The translations under genes were made by a program, and so were the position numbers. 64,000 bases of DNA from Hyposmocoma kahamanoa. Lineage: Eukaryota > Arthropoda > Insecta > Lepidoptera > Cosmopterigidae. Shown piece by piece: positions 44,486 to 55,292 of the stretch. The stretch spans positions 7,767,485-7,831,484 of the forward strand of contig NW_020654422.1 in assembly GCF_003589595.1 (NCBI RefSeq), given 5' to 3'. The notes beneath the pieces were generated by a model, which saw nothing but the letters and a program-made list of their open reading frames with translations, searched no databases and had not been told where the DNA came from. Position 1 is the stretch's first letter. The number at the start of each line of letters is the position of its first letter.

Positions 44486-45929
44486 AAACTAGTTTTTCTT
44501 CTTAGCCTTTTGGCTGGTTTTTACTACTTTTACGGGCCGAAATAATAAAAAATGCAGTAGCATGGTGTGTCTTCGTTGAGGGTGGGTATGATGATTATTA
44601 ATGTTTTGGTTTACGTATTTAAAACCTAGTGTTTGGGCTTTAAATAATATTCTGCTGAAAGTATAAATGTTTATCTGCATTCCGCGGATTTATTGTTGTA
44701 TTAAATAACTCGAGTAAATAGCGATGTCGTATTTTCTCCTGTCTGCTTCGTGCTAATTAATTTTAAAATTAATTTCGTGTTGGCTGGCTTTTGTTCTCGA
44801 AACCTCTTAATGTTCCGTACATGGACTCTTTTTAGTGTAGAACATAAATAGTATTTGGGTTGTTTGTGGGCAGCTTGTCGGCAGCGCCCTTGCAACTCTC
44901 GCAAACTCTAAATAACAAAGTGGGGTGAACCATCCTCGCTGAAAACAAATAGCCGACCTTTTGCCTTCTTTATGAGACCCTTGTTAACTTGTCCTTAATA
45001 AATTATTTATTTCGCCCGATCCTGTGGCGACCCCGTGACGGTAGCGTACACTTTTGCTAATTTTGTTTATTATTTCCTAATAAGTTTTCACGGTGGCTGG
45101 TCCACGGCCGACATTAATTATAAATCATCTACCTTTGGCCTCTCACTCATTTCCTCATTATATATCCTTGCCTTAAGTCGAATATTTTTTTTGTTAATAT
45201 ATAAACGAGTATCATTTGAGGGCTAAATTGAATATTCAGTTAATGAAATAACTTCCGAACGTTAATGAAAAGAAATAATGGTCAAAGTAAGATTAAATTC
45301 TTTATAAAATAAAGTGTCGCGCCTTTGAAACAAAGGCGCACAAATTAACCAGTTAATTAAAAAGATTAATTTTGGCCCATTGTATTCACAAAAGAGAGAT
45401 TATATCAATATGCCTTTCAAAGTACACAAACCAGCATAATGGTCTCTGCGGGATTCGCAAATTATAATAAGACCAAACAAAAGCGAACGATTGATGATGA
45501 TTAATGCGCATAATTCTTTCAAAAATCTTGAGAGTTTTATGCAATTCAACGGTTTAAAGCAGCCGTTATCGCCTTGATATTAATAAATCAAGAGCGGAAA
45601 GCGTGTCGTGACTTGGAGGCTAGATTATCTGTACTTCCGCAGCATAGAAACGATAACACCCTGTGGTGCTAAGTTCTAGTTACTTAGCGACGTTGCGGGT
45701 CAGTATGAACGTATGAACTATTTGCATTGTTGCTTGGAGTTCAGTTCAAAAGGAAATCTAGAAACACTTGTAACCGAGTGACGTCATCGTTTTGGAATTT
45801 CAGTTTTATGAACAACCCGATCAATGATTACAAGTGATATAACGCTCGGGACAAATACAAAGCCGCTGTCCAAATTTTTCTGCCACGATACGAGGTCAAA
45901 CACCAATAATAATAACAATATGATAACCT
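44486..45929. other. No recognisable gene
   Basis: AT-rich, low-copy DNA. Small antisense frames at 44489-44680 and 44701-44904 lack motifs. A perfect 9-bp stem GCGCCTTTG/CAAAGGCGC with an AAA loop lies at 45319-45339. A single CRE motif is at 45779-45786. Confidence 0.4.
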
Positions 45930-45997
45930 CGACAGCCTAACGGCTTGCACTGTGAGCGCTGACCTGAATGAGATGGTCTCGGATTCGATTTTTTTAA
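45930..45997 (+). repeat. tRNA-like head of another SINE, truncated
   Basis: GACAGCCTAACGG...GAGATGGTCTCGGATTCGATTTT has A-box- and B-box-like spacing. It stops at a T-run where an antisense SINE1 body begins, so a SINE1 copy probably landed in or beside it. Confidence 0.4.
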
Positions 45998-46185
45998 CCC
46001 GGCACTAGGAAAAGCCTGTACCACGAGTGCCATGGGCACCACATAGGCAACCACAAATTACACTCAAACTCATGAGAAAAATAAATGTAGGTCATACAAA
46101 TGTTTCTCCCGGCCCAGGAATCGAACCCGGGACCTCTACGTGGCAGATCATTATGGTACCCGTTCAACCACAGAGGCAGGTATGA
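45998..46185 (-). mobile_element. SINE1, antisense copy
   Basis: Antisense body ACCCGGCACTAGGAAAAGCC, GGCAACCACAAATTACACTC, then B box complement GGAATCGAACCC and head ACAGAGGCAG at the right. Diverged in the A-box region. It has no ATT tail. Confidence 0.8.
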
Positions 46186-46292
46186 TTCCTGGTTAGATTA
46201 GTTTTTAAATGAGCTCTCCTGTATTGGTTATGGTATGGATGTTCAGGGTACTGCCTCAGAGTGAATTACGTCGCTCTGGCGCTCATATATAT

Positions 46293-46482
46293 ATAACTGC
46301 CTCTGTGGCTGAATGGTTACCGTGCTGGACTGCCCCGCAGAGGTCCCGGGCTCGATTCCCGGGCCGTGGGAAATATTTGCATGGCCTACATTTATTACTC
46401 TCGTGAGTTTGCGTGTAATTTGTGGTTGTCTATGTGTCAGAGTGCGGCTATGAGTGTCTATGTTATTATTATTATAGTTCAG
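46293..46482 (+). mobile_element. SINE1, sense copy with body deletion
   Basis: Head TAACTGCCTCTGTGGCTGAATGG and B box GGCTCGATTCC, then body to GTTGTCTATGTGTC. It lacks the GCACCC..GGGTTTCCCTAG block and ends ATTATTATTATAG. It lies 110 bp from an opposite-strand copy, so the two could form a hairpin of about 150-bp arms. Confidence 0.8.
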
Positions 46483-47136
46483 GAAATTTTCTAGTTAAAG
46501 ACAATTGTAATAATCGGGCACATTATTTTTATTTTAATATTTTATTTCTTCAACAGTTTTCATTTAACAATAATAATAAGAGGCGCCTTTTAAGTATAGT
46601 AATGCTTGTGGAGGAAAATGTAATGCCGTGCTACTTGGATTCTGACTTGTTAATTAATACATACTTATTCCCTCAACTCTTTGTAATTCTGGTTTTGTCT
46701 TTGCACCAATCCACAATCTATCTGCTTGACTTATACAAGCTAGCAACTTGTAGTTTTAATTATGCTTGACAAATTAGCACTTTACGTGACTCGTGTTAAT
46801 GGCGCCAAGCTTGAATTTAAGATATGGGGAGTTGGGTTTATTCGTTTCACTTTAAGGTGGTAAATATTTCAATCTTCCAGACCAGTGCCGATGGAGCTTT
46901 TCACGAAAAAACTCATTTGTGCTGTGCATTCAAGATTCAAGAGGAGTTTGCGAAGGTGGGCGGAATGAAAGTTATTTTAGGGAGCTACTCGTTTTACTAT
47001 CAAAAGATCTATCTGAAAAGATCGTGGGCTCTAATAAATCATTGCCTATTTTTAAATAAAACTTGTTTTACCATTGAAACAAGAGAAGTCTATATATGCA
47101 ATAAACTTAAAGTTTATTTACACAATTGTTGATTAT
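46483..47136. other. No recognisable gene
   Basis: Two frames of 102 and 115 codons lie here (46422-46769 partly, 46824-47132). Both are AT-driven, without a motif I know. An AATAATAATAAG run is near 46570. Confidence 0.4.
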
Positions 47137-47342
47137 AATAATAATACTAACGCACACACGCAATATAGCACCGCACTAGGGAAACCTTGTGCCGCGGGTG
47201 CATGAACAGACACATTGACAACCACACATTATACCCAAACTCACGAGAGAAATAAATGTAGGCCATACAATAATTTCTCCCGGCCGGGGAATCGTACCTG
47301 GGACCTCTGCGTGGCAGTCAGGCATGGTAACCGTTCGGTTCG
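47137..47342 (-). mobile_element. SINE1, antisense copy (first of tandem pair)
   Basis: The tail TAATAATAATA is at the low-coordinate end, then body CACCGCACTAGGGAAACC and ACATTATACCCAAACTCACG, B box complement GGAATCGTACC, and head to CCGTTCGGTTCGG. The extreme head is lost where the next copy begins. Confidence 0.8.
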
Positions 47343-47346
47343 GATT

Positions 47347-47555
47347 ATAATTGTTATACACTTATAGCCCCGCACTAGGGAAACCCTGTGTCGCGGGTGC
47401 CATAGACACACACGTAGACAACCACAAATTACATATAAACTCACGATAGAAATAAATGTAGGCCGTACAAATATTTCTTCTTACCCGGGATTCGAACCTA
47501 GGACCTCTGCGAGATAGACCAGTATGGTAACCGTTCGGCCACAGAGGCAGTTAAT
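47347..47555 (-). mobile_element. SINE1, antisense copy (second of tandem pair)
   Basis: TTATAGCCCCGCACTAGGG, CACGTAGACAACCACAAATT, GGATTCGAACC (B box complement) and CCGTTCGGCCACAGAGGCAG in order. It lies head-to-tail with the preceding copy with only a few bases between, as when a SINE inserts into another's tail or head. Confidence 0.8.
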
Positions 47556-48964
47556 TTACACTTTCATACAATCACATACACAATACAATTGCGTAGAATA
47601 TCGAAAAACTTGAATAACGTGAGAGAATAGATAAGAGTAGAGAGAATTGGAGCATTATTTTGAAAACATCATTGCGATATTTCTGCGTTATAATGCCTGA
47701 TATTTGTAAGTAGGATAAATAAATAGCCCCGGGGCCCGGACAAGGCGGGCGTTGTCACCGGTATATTTGCCGGAAAGATTTTCCGTTCCAGTCACACGAA
47801 GAAAATGTATTTGATTTATCAGCACTTGAGGCCGGACCTTCCGTTCGCTATAAATTTTATTGTGTTATGATTTAGGGTCCCGTGCGCGATTTTATGGTAA
47901 ACACTTTGCTCTTTGTGTATGTTGCGTGATTTATATCCGCGGGCAACGCGTCTCCAACCGAGATGCTGTCAATTGTAGCTGATCAGAATAATATACAAAT
48001 TGTAGCTGATCAGAATAATATACAAAGGGTTAAATTATGGTTTTGTCTTCCCATCTCTTGTCTTATTATCTTTTGTGCATATTCGAATATATTTGGAAGA
48101 CCATTCTGTATATGAGTTTTGTTTTTCTTGCTAGGCAGTGTTTACGTAGGTACTAAATTTACACACATCAGGATAGTTTGTAAATAGGTTTATAAAAGCA
48201 TATATATACTTATTTAAACGACAATTGGTAGCCGTTTACTAGTATTGTCGTGTATAATTAGCAGCGGCGGCGCGCGAGAGGTCGATTCTGGTGCGATAAA
48301 GATATGTCACAAAACAGAAATATCGACGAAAAATGGCTAACGTCGATCATAACACTTTTTGGTATTCTTAGAATCTTATCAACGATATAAGTCAACTTAC
48401 AGTGCTCGACGAGTGGCTAGAGGCTGCAAAACGAGAGATCTTGAGAACATTGCAAAACGTTGATATGAATTTGACTTTTACGTAAGATATTGAAATACTA
48501 CAATCACGCATAGCGTTACACTCAGTTATTTCCATCAAAATATACCTGATAGCTCTTTTAGTATAAATATTATTTATCGATTATGTTTAATAGAGATTTC
48601 AATCTTTTCAATTTAGCGTCTCTTAATACAGATAATGAGATTTTTTTGGACATTAGAGATTTTAGTGACACGTATGTAAACATTGAGAATGCGACATTAT
48701 TGAGACAAATTGTCGCAGCGTACGTAAATCGACTGCGCGCGTAACTATTATGTGAGGCCTAAAAGGTGTCTTTGGCTGTCTGATCAAAAATTTAAAAAAG
48801 ACATCGCTCAACATTAACTGAATTTGTTTTATATTTTCTTGTATATTTTGAAAATAGTACTTGACGGAAATGGTAGTAGCTTGTCTTGTGTTTTAGAAGA
48901 ATAATGCCTATTTGTCGTTTTCTACAATAATCTATTTATTATATGAGGGCGTTTTGATAACTCC
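47556..48964. other. No recognisable gene; small tandem duplication
   Basis: A GC-richer patch at 47725-47860 stands out. A perfect 27-bp tandem duplication (unit starts AATTGTAGCTGATCAG) occupies 47971-48026. The rest is AT-rich; part of the right end may be the unreadable continuation of the BEL/Pao relic. Confidence 0.4.
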
Positions 48965-50090
48965 GTGACATCCTCAACTCATCAAAAAAGTTTTTTCAAC
49001 TCCTACCTTTTCAAAATCTCGTACTTGTGAAACACTTTCTTTAAGAAGTGAACCCATCAGCTGTTTGGTAAATTCAGATTTATGTCTTATACATGTAATA
49101 CATTTGTAACAAATAATCGATTTTATTTTTCTAATTGAGTTTAAGATGTAAAATCCTTGTGAAAGGTTACTAGACATAAGTTTCAGTCCGCACTGTAATA
49201 AAATTAAATGTTCGTTTAAATTTATGAGCCGAGTGACGTTACACCTTTTAGGCAAAATAATTGAAAATTTCCTAATAAATATCAGAATTTTGTAATCTAT
49301 CGCTTCTCAGAATGTTTTTATCATCGACAAAAGGGCGCAACATTTTTAGGTCATAACTGAAGTTTGTATTATAGTCAAATCCCCTTTTAATGTAATCAAT
49401 TTACTTTGAGAAATAATGACGTTAAACATATCGTTACGATAACTTCTAAAGAATTTTAGTTCTAAAACTGTAATGTATCCTGTATTTGTCGAAAGTTTCT
49501 TACATTTGTTAATAAATCTTAACATATACCCATGACATAATTCGTTGCGTTTTATTAATATTAGAAACCCTTGTAAAAAATGGCATTACGTAATTGTCAA
49601 TAGAAAGATTTGAGGTTTGAGATACTTGCTCAATCATTGAAATAGAGAATTCTACATCTGACAATTGGAAATAGTAGCCATTATTATTATTTAAATATTC
49701 AGAACCATGTCATCACAAGTAATCGTTTAAAATATCTTTGGGATCTCCAATGCGAGACAGAATATCAGCTGGATTTGACAAACTTGCAGTAAACTTCCAT
49801 GTCATAGCACTAGTTAATTTATTAGTTTCTTTGACACGATTTGCATATATGGTATAATACATATGTGCTGGTAATTTCTCTTCGACAGTTTTTATCCATT
49901 TCAAAGCTATTTTCGAGTCACAAAATAGAAATATCCCTTTTACATTACTTATTATGGTTAAGTCCTTTGAAACTAGTTTAGATAAAGGTAAAACTCCATT
50001 GAGCTCTAGTTTTGGAGTTTCTAGTTAATTTGGAATCAAGGGCCAACAATACGAGATTTGGCGCTCAAGAGATTAATATGATCATTTTTA
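48965..50090 (-). pseudogene. BEL/Pao LTR-retrotransposon pol relic (RNase H to integrase N-terminus)
   Basis: On the minus strand from about 50090: LLSAKSRIVGP; a damaged LETPKLELNGVLPLSKLVS block; FCDSKIALKWI; YANRVKETNKLT...WKFTASLSNPADILSRIG, where NPAD(I/L)LSR is a hallmark of BEL/Pao pol; later LRPFVDDKNILR; then the integrase zinc-binding region with VTRLINLNEHLILLQCG, FYILNSIRKIKSII, CITCIRHKSEF and KQLMGSLLKESVSQVRDFEKVGV. Many frameshifts and stops break it. The integrase catalytic core, protease and LTRs are not found. A live element would reverse-transcribe its RNA and integrate the DNA copy. This one is old and 3'-truncated. Confidence 0.7.
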
Positions 50091-51050
50091 GTAATGGTTT
50101 GCACGTTTAAATATTATGTAACAACCATATGCGTAAAATAATGCATCACATATCCGAGCAGTTTCACTTTTTGTGCTTCATGTAGATGTAGATCTCAAGA
50201 TATAAATATTTAAGAACGGTCATTTCCCACTCTCAATTGTGTTTCCAAATCCGTTGCAAAATCATTTTAGCCTTGACGAATATGCGTAACCCATTGGATA
50301 AAAAAAATTACTTATGGAACTGAATACAGTACGTTTAGTCTCTAGTTCACATTGCCGCTTAACTCAAATGCATCTTCTCCATTTTAAAAAAATAAGTGTA
50401 CATTTGACCTCCATCTCACCTGATGGAAAGTGACGATTAGGTCGAGGATGTAGCATGCGCACGTAAATAATGCCTATTCATTCTCGCCTTGAAAAGGTTC
50501 AAGTTATTCGTCCAAGGAAAGGCTTAATGTTTTACTACCAAAATGAAAAATTAGTCTCTGTTTCAGCTATCACGTCCTCGTTTATTGCAAATCGGTAAAA
50601 AATCAGAAAGAAAAGTCAAATAGGGCCAAATCTGGTGAGTTTGGCAATAGCTCGTATCATAATTCGACTAGTTTTGATGTCCTGATTGCAGATGACAAAC
50701 GGAATATTCGTTATACTGTTTTCTCCATCTTCAAAAAATATATCAATCTCATTTAACTTTTTATTTCTATTTTTGCGCTAATTTTAAAGAGTAACGTCAG
50801 TATCGTCTAAATTATTTAATCGTATATAAAAGTGATTGGAAATATAAAACGTTTTTTTGGCGCAAATCAACTTAAAATAATTAGTAAGTAAAAGAATTGA
50901 TTGTTATTCTTAGCGTATGGAAGGCATACACTACTGTTGCGGATCAGAAGTTAGCCATGCTGACCACGTCGCTAGCGGCCGGCATTAAACTTTTCAGCAT
51001 GCAAGTGCTTAGGCACGCAAGTCACGATGTAAGATGGACCATCTTCGAAT
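50091..51050. other. Mostly unassigned, includes a LINE 3'-tail fragment
   Basis: At about 50405-50535 the antisense TCTCACCTGATGG motif and a CTTGAAAAGGTTCAAGTTATTC stretch resemble the 3' UTR of a Jockey-like LINE. The remainder is AT-rich. A GC-richer block at 50925-51050 leads directly into the palindrome that follows. Confidence 0.4.
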
Positions 51051-51131
51051 TGCACCGCAAAACAGTTCAGATTGGAACATTAGTAAATGCCATATTTACT
51101 TATGTTCCAATCTGAACTGTTTTGCGGTGCA
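51051..51131. repeat. 81-nt palindrome, 30-bp perfect arms plus inner stem
   Basis: The arm at 51051-51080 starts TGCACCGCAAAACAG and its exact complement occupies 51102-51131. Between them AGTAAAT/ATTTACT pair around a GCCAT loop, with one T-T mismatch. The whole unit folds on itself. It is followed at once by a family B 3' tail. Confidence 0.9.
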
Positions 51132-51170
51132 CGACTAGTTCGTCCCGTCACTTGGTATTATATAAAAAAG
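51132..51170 (+). repeat. Family B 3' terminal fragment, A-tailed
   Basis: CGACTAGTTCGTCCCGTCAC then TTGGTATTATATAAAAAA matches the last 35 or so bases of family B. Nothing upstream matches, so this is an extreme 5' truncation or a recombinant. Confidence 0.7.
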
Positions 51171-51424
51171 TAAATATGTACCTGAATACAATAATAATAA
51201 ATTTATTTCTCTCCACAAATTTTGGTTACAATTTTTTTATGTATTTTGTCTGTTCTTCGGTCGAGCTGAGTCGCAACACCATTTAAATAGTTTCATATTT
51301 GTCATGTTTTAAGCATGTCGAGAGAGAACTCGAAAGGTGTGACAAATCAACATTTGCAAAATAACAAAAATTTTCAGGAGAGCGGTTTAAAAATTCCCCG
51401 GACAAAATTAAAATTTTTATACTT

Positions 51425-51770
51425 AAATAGGACATATCGAGGTTTTAGGTTTTCGCTATTGTTACACATAGGGAATGAAATTATTTTTCCGGATTTAAAT
51501 AGCGGATAATTGGTAAAAATGATTTGTGATAAGAAATAATATTTGTAAAAAAACAAATATAAAAATATAACAATTTCATTTCTTAACTAGGACAGTTGTG
51601 AAATTTCCCATACTTATACATAATTGACTGACCATGTCATCAGTCGTGACCATGGAACTGTAAAGCACCTGAAACTGGCTGTTTAGCTTATTAGAAAAAA
51701 CAAATATACTCGATTTACATTCATTTCATATGTGTAGCAATTACGAAAATCTAAGAACTCGATATGTTTC
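51425..51770. repeat. Inverted pair of Penelope-like UTR modules
   Basis: Plus-strand arm 51430-51510 has GGTTTTAGGTTTTCGCTATTG..GGAATGAAATTATTTTTCCGG. The opposite arm, 51690-51770, reads the other way, with a diverged core. Between them, 51615-51690 read on the minus strand has GTTTCAGGTGCTTTACAG and CCATGGTCACGACTG, the same order as at 8840-8890. An AT-rich spacer separates the arms. Confidence 0.55.
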
Positions 51771-52319
51771 ATGTGCTTCGTATTATTTTAATGACTTCAT
51801 GTCATAATAATAATACCAACCTCTCACCTTTGGTAGGTTAATATGTTCATGATGTGATAAAAGACTTTTGACGTATAATCACATATGGATACACCAAAGG
51901 TACGAAATGTAGTTGGCGTTCTAGCGCACCAATGGGTGTCACATACTTAGTAATTCTAAGCCTTTATTGCATTGCAGGTGTGATGGCATGTGTCGATAAG
52001 CAGTTTGACTCTTTCGTTAGAGCTCGTGACAATACAGAGACTACAAATTTACAGGCACATGGGACTTGTTAACTTATGTCTCAGTGTAATGCGCGCAGTG
52101 GCAGTGCCCCTGAAATGTTGTTACTATAGGCCGGAAAGCTAAATTTTCCAAATCGTTGCGCTATAGCTATTTATTCATATTTTGTTTAGTAAATAGAATA
52201 AATTAATATTCAGATTTTTGCCATTGGCTGTGCCCTTACAGAGTCCTAAAGGTCTTAATTTTTTTACCTACCTTCTATGCAACATTATGATACGCAATAA
52301 AGTATTGAGTATTGAATAG
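51771..52319. other. Unassigned, with a family B fragment at 52047-52118
   Basis: The fragment reads TTACAGGCACATGGGACTTG, TTAACTTATGTCTCAG, GCGCAGTGGCAGTGCCCCTGA in family B sense. The rest shows no recognisable feature. Confidence 0.6.
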
Positions 52320-52622
52320 GAGCAGTAGAGCTCCTTTTGAAAGAGTTCGTCAAGGGAAGTACTGCCACCGTACGTATTTTGGCCGCCAAGCAGTAATGTG
52401 AGCATTACTGCGTTCCGGTTTGGAAGGGTAAGGGTGCTGGTGAAATTATAGGGACATGAGACTTGGCAACTTATGTGTCTGGGCAACGGGCGCAGTGGCA
52501 GTGGCCCTCAGATCTTTGCAATTTAAAGCTCTGAATGGCACTGCAACTGCTATGCACAGGCGTGTCGCATACCATCAGGGGTACGACTTGTTCGATCCAT
52601 CACTAGGTATCATAAAAAAAAC
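52320..52622 (+). mobile_element. Family B retroposon, full-length, A-tailed
   Basis: A complete sense copy: AGCAGTAGAGCTCCTTTTGAAAG, GCAGTAATGTGAGCATTACTG (perfect 8-bp stem), GGTTTGGAAGGGTAAGG, GTGAAATTATAGGGACATGAG, GGCAACGGGCGCAGTGGCAG, GCAACTGCTATGCACAGGCG, ACCATCAGGGGTACGACTTG, TAGGTATCATAAAAAAAAC. It serves as a reference for the family, about 300 bp. No RNA polymerase III A box is convincing. The 3' ATCAGG plus A-rich tail points to mobilisation by a LINE enzyme. Confidence 0.85.
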
Positions 52623-53344
52623 TATTACAATATTTAATTTCATATTATTCATCGGATTAATAAATAAAAAAATAATATTAATTTAAGGTTTACTATGTCT
52701 ATATTATTTACCGCAAGCAAATTTTACTAAGCACCTTAATTATAATATTGCCTACGGTAAGGTATTTTCATCCCTTTTCTTTAGTGCGTAAAGCAGCAGA
52801 TGTGATTCAGGCTTGGGGCAGTGGACTTACTTACTTTCTGTTCCCGGATAGATTAATACATGAAACAAAGAAAAGGAGTTTAGCATAATGTTGCTATTAC
52901 GCTTTAACTCCTACGAAGATTATAGTAGTAATAAATGGAAGTTACCAGAAACATCAATTTTAGGATCGGAGTTAAAATCCTCGTTTTCCGTTGTCGCAGT
53001 GCCGTAAGTATACTTTTTAAATGTCTATAACCATAGAGCACAGCCCAAATGCGAAATCAGGTTGGAGAATACTTTCCAATCTATTCCCAAAATACTTGAA
53101 ATATATTCATGGATTTAAACAGCAGCCTTTGCCCTAAATTTCTGTGTTACTTCAATAATTATCCATTCGGATGGTATTATCAATTTACCAATGAGATTCA
53201 TGTTTCACTCGTTTGGCGGTTTTGATTAACAATCGAATTCCAACGTTCCATTACATTGAATAATGTTTTGTTTGTGATTTTATTCAATTGTAACTTTACA
53301 AAATTAATTTTCACATGATATATTAAAGTTAACACATCAAAAAC
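52623..53344. other. No recognisable feature
   Basis: AT-rich, low-copy DNA. No frame or repeat is recognised. Confidence 0.4.
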
Positions 53345-53735
53345 ACAACAACATCATCAACCCATTTTAAATGTCACTACTAAGTACGCATCTCGTCTAA
53401 GGAGAGATTTTATGCTACTCAGTCCGTAGTCAGTCAATACTGATTTGGCCTTTCACACTTTTTCCAAAGATTGTGACCCATTTTCATCATACAGTGTGCT
53501 TAATGTAGCTTTAATAGATTTTTGCTTTTAATTTCAATCGATGGACCGCAAACTGGATTCTTGAGCTAAAATATTTTCTGGAAATTACCATCATCACAGA
53601 ATTCGATGAAAAATTTCTTAGGCGTTCATAATAATAATAACAATAGTAGTTAGCCTATATACCCACTGTCGGGCACAGGCCTCCTCTCACAATGAGAGAG
53701 CTTGGGCTGTAGTTTCCACGCTGGCCTAACGGGTT
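53345..53735. repeat. Fragments of a CATCATCAACCCATTTTA/CTCGTCTAAGGAGAG-type repeat
   Basis: CATCATCAACCCATTTTAAATG, GCATCTCGTCTAAGGAGAG, GGCCTTTCACAC and GATTGTGACCCATTTTCA lie at 53350-53500. CACTGTCGGGCACAGGCCTCC and CACAATGAGAGAGCTTGGGC lie at 53665-53712. I know both as parts of widespread lepidopteran repeats of unclear class. A related copy is at 55291-55402. Confidence 0.55.
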
Positions 53736-53837
53736 TTCTTCTGTTTTTACATAAAGTTATCACCTTTTGGAGCGATCTATTTAAATGTTTTAGTTTTTGT
53801 TTGAAAGTAAATGTTCGGTGAATTTAAAAGTCGTGGA

Positions 53838-53912
53838 ACAAAAGTTGTTGTTTACGATCGAAGCAATATAGTCCTACGAGGTTGTTAGTATATTACAAAT
53901 ACCCTGTATTAT
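53838..53912. repeat. Single arm of the 18.2-kb foldback family
   Basis: AGTTGTTGTTTACGAT.GAAGCAATATAGTCCTACGAGGTTGTTAGTAT..TACAAATACCCTGTA follows the arm at 18526-18590 with scattered changes. The partner arm is not found nearby. Confidence 0.6.
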
Positions 53913-54019
53913 ATTATTTTCTATATTAAAGCTTAATTTAATAAAGATTCACATTCACACTGTCATCATCTTAAATACTATAATATTTATACCTTGAACA
54001 TGATGCACAACTTAAGATC

Positions 54020-54415
54020 ATTTAGGTCCTACACATAATGGTAGTATATGGAATATATTTCTGTTTTATATTTACAGAAATTATATTAGAGGAAATATCC
54101 TGTAGATTTTAATATGTTGTGACTAAATAATCTATTCTTCGGTTTCCGTTAAAGATAAAATTTGTAAGGAGATTATTCGGCAGCGAACCAAGATCGTCGA
54201 CGTAGCTGTTCGAGTAAGCAAGCTGAAGTGGCAGTGAGACGGCCGATTCTGGCGAAAACCGAATAACTGATGAGGGAAATTAGTTCTTGAGTGCAGATCA
54301 CAACTCACAAAACGTGTAAGACTCTCTGACCAGATGGAGTGATGATTTGCGACAGGCTGGTGGCAGAAAATGGATGCGACAAGTTGAGGATGGAGCAAAT
54401 TACAGGAGGCCTGTA
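54020..54415 (+). pseudogene. RTE-type LINE C-terminal fragment joined to an unnamed repeat block
   Basis: From about 54178 the plus strand reads RQRTKIVDVA, RVSKLKWQ, stop, then damaged G..WRKPN..GKLVLECRS, a QMEW-type block, and AGGRKWMRQVEDGAN in another frame, matching the RTE C-terminus at 14200-14400 with more decay. The preceding block, with TTTTAATATGTTGTGACTAAATAATCT, is shared with 59870-59920, where it also leads into GGCAGCGAACCAAGATC. The microsatellite tail is not obvious. Confidence 0.65.
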
Positions 54416-54446
54416 GTCTGCTGTAGACTGCAGTAGTCTAATGGTA

Positions 54447-54612
54447 ATAATTTTAGTGAAATTACAGGCACATAGGGCTTGTCAACTTATGTCTCAGGGT
54501 GACGGGCAAAATCCCTCAAATCTTTGCGTTTTAAAACTCTGAGTGGCACTGCAACTGATATGGACAGGCGTAACGCTTACCACCAGGCGTACGATTTGTT
54601 CGTTCCATCACT
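54447..54612 (+). mobile_element. Family B retroposon, 3' half
   Basis: Starts GTGAAATTACAGGCACATAGG and runs to ATTTGTTCGTTCCATCACTTAG. The 5' half with the hairpin is missing. First of three same-strand copies within 850 bp. Confidence 0.8.
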
Positions 54613-54626
54613 TAGTTACTTACGTT

Positions 54627-54966
54627 AGTAGCAGAAGAGCTCCTTGAGAAAGAGTTCATCCACGGTTGTACTGCCACCTTACCTATTTCTGTCGCCAAAC
54701 AGTAATAATGTCAGCATTACTGTGTTCCGGTTTTGAAGGGTAAACCCATTTCACCCATTCAACCCATTTAACTTTTCACCCTGGTGAAATGACAGGCACA
54801 TGGGATTTGTCAACTTCTGTCTCAGGGTGACGGACGCAGTGGTAGTGCCTCTCAGATCTTTGCGATTTAAAGCTCTGAGTGGTACTGCAACTGTTATGGA
54901 CAGGCGTGTAGCTTACCATCAGGCGCGCGACTTGTTCGTCCCGTCACTTAATATTATAATAAAAAA
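54627..54966 (+). mobile_element. Family B retroposon with CCCATT-type internal expansion
   Basis: A complete sense copy from TAGTAGCAGAAGAGCTCC to TCACTTAATATTATAATAAAAAA. Between GGTAAACCC and GGTGAAATGACAGG it carries an extra 35 bp or so of CCCATTTCACCCATTCAACC-type repeats, and the hairpin loop is enlarged (CAGTAATAATGTCAGCATTACTG). Confidence 0.85.
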
Positions 54967-55051
54967 CGTGTCAAACTTTGTGATCTACATAATAAATATA
55001 TATCTGTATTATGACGTGACTGTTAATGTTAAGTAAAACCTTTTAACTTTA

Positions 55052-55292
55052 ATAGCAGAAAAGTTTCTTTGAAAGAGCTTGTCCAAAGAAATAATGCATA
55101 CTTCTGCCGGTAAGGGTGCTGGTGAAATTACAGGCACATGGGACTTGTTAATATATTTCTCAGGGTAAAGGGCGCGGTGGCAATGTCAGTGCAGTTAAAG
55201 CTCTGAGTGGCACTGCAACTGCTATGGACAGGCATGTCGCTTAACACCAGGCGCATGACTTGTTTGTCTCGCCACTTGGTATCATAAAAAAA
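55052..55292 (+). mobile_element. Family B retroposon, hairpin region deleted
   Basis: Sense copy from AATAGCAGAAAAGTTTC to CTTGGTATCATAAAAAAAG. CTTCTGCCGGTAAGGGTGCTGG joins two blocks that other copies separate with the hairpin, so that segment was deleted. Confidence 0.8.

Noticed and set aside
46824..47132. 102-codon frame as a gene
   Set aside because: AT-rich, no recognised domain, no splice or promoter context. Frames of this length are expected by chance in 64 kb.
51630..51690. Hammerhead ribozyme (CTGATGA read on the minus strand near the PLE UTR)
   Set aside because: PLEs can carry hammerheads, but I could not place a GAAA core with pairing stems at suitable distance, and the 8.85-kb copy lacks the CTGATGA core.
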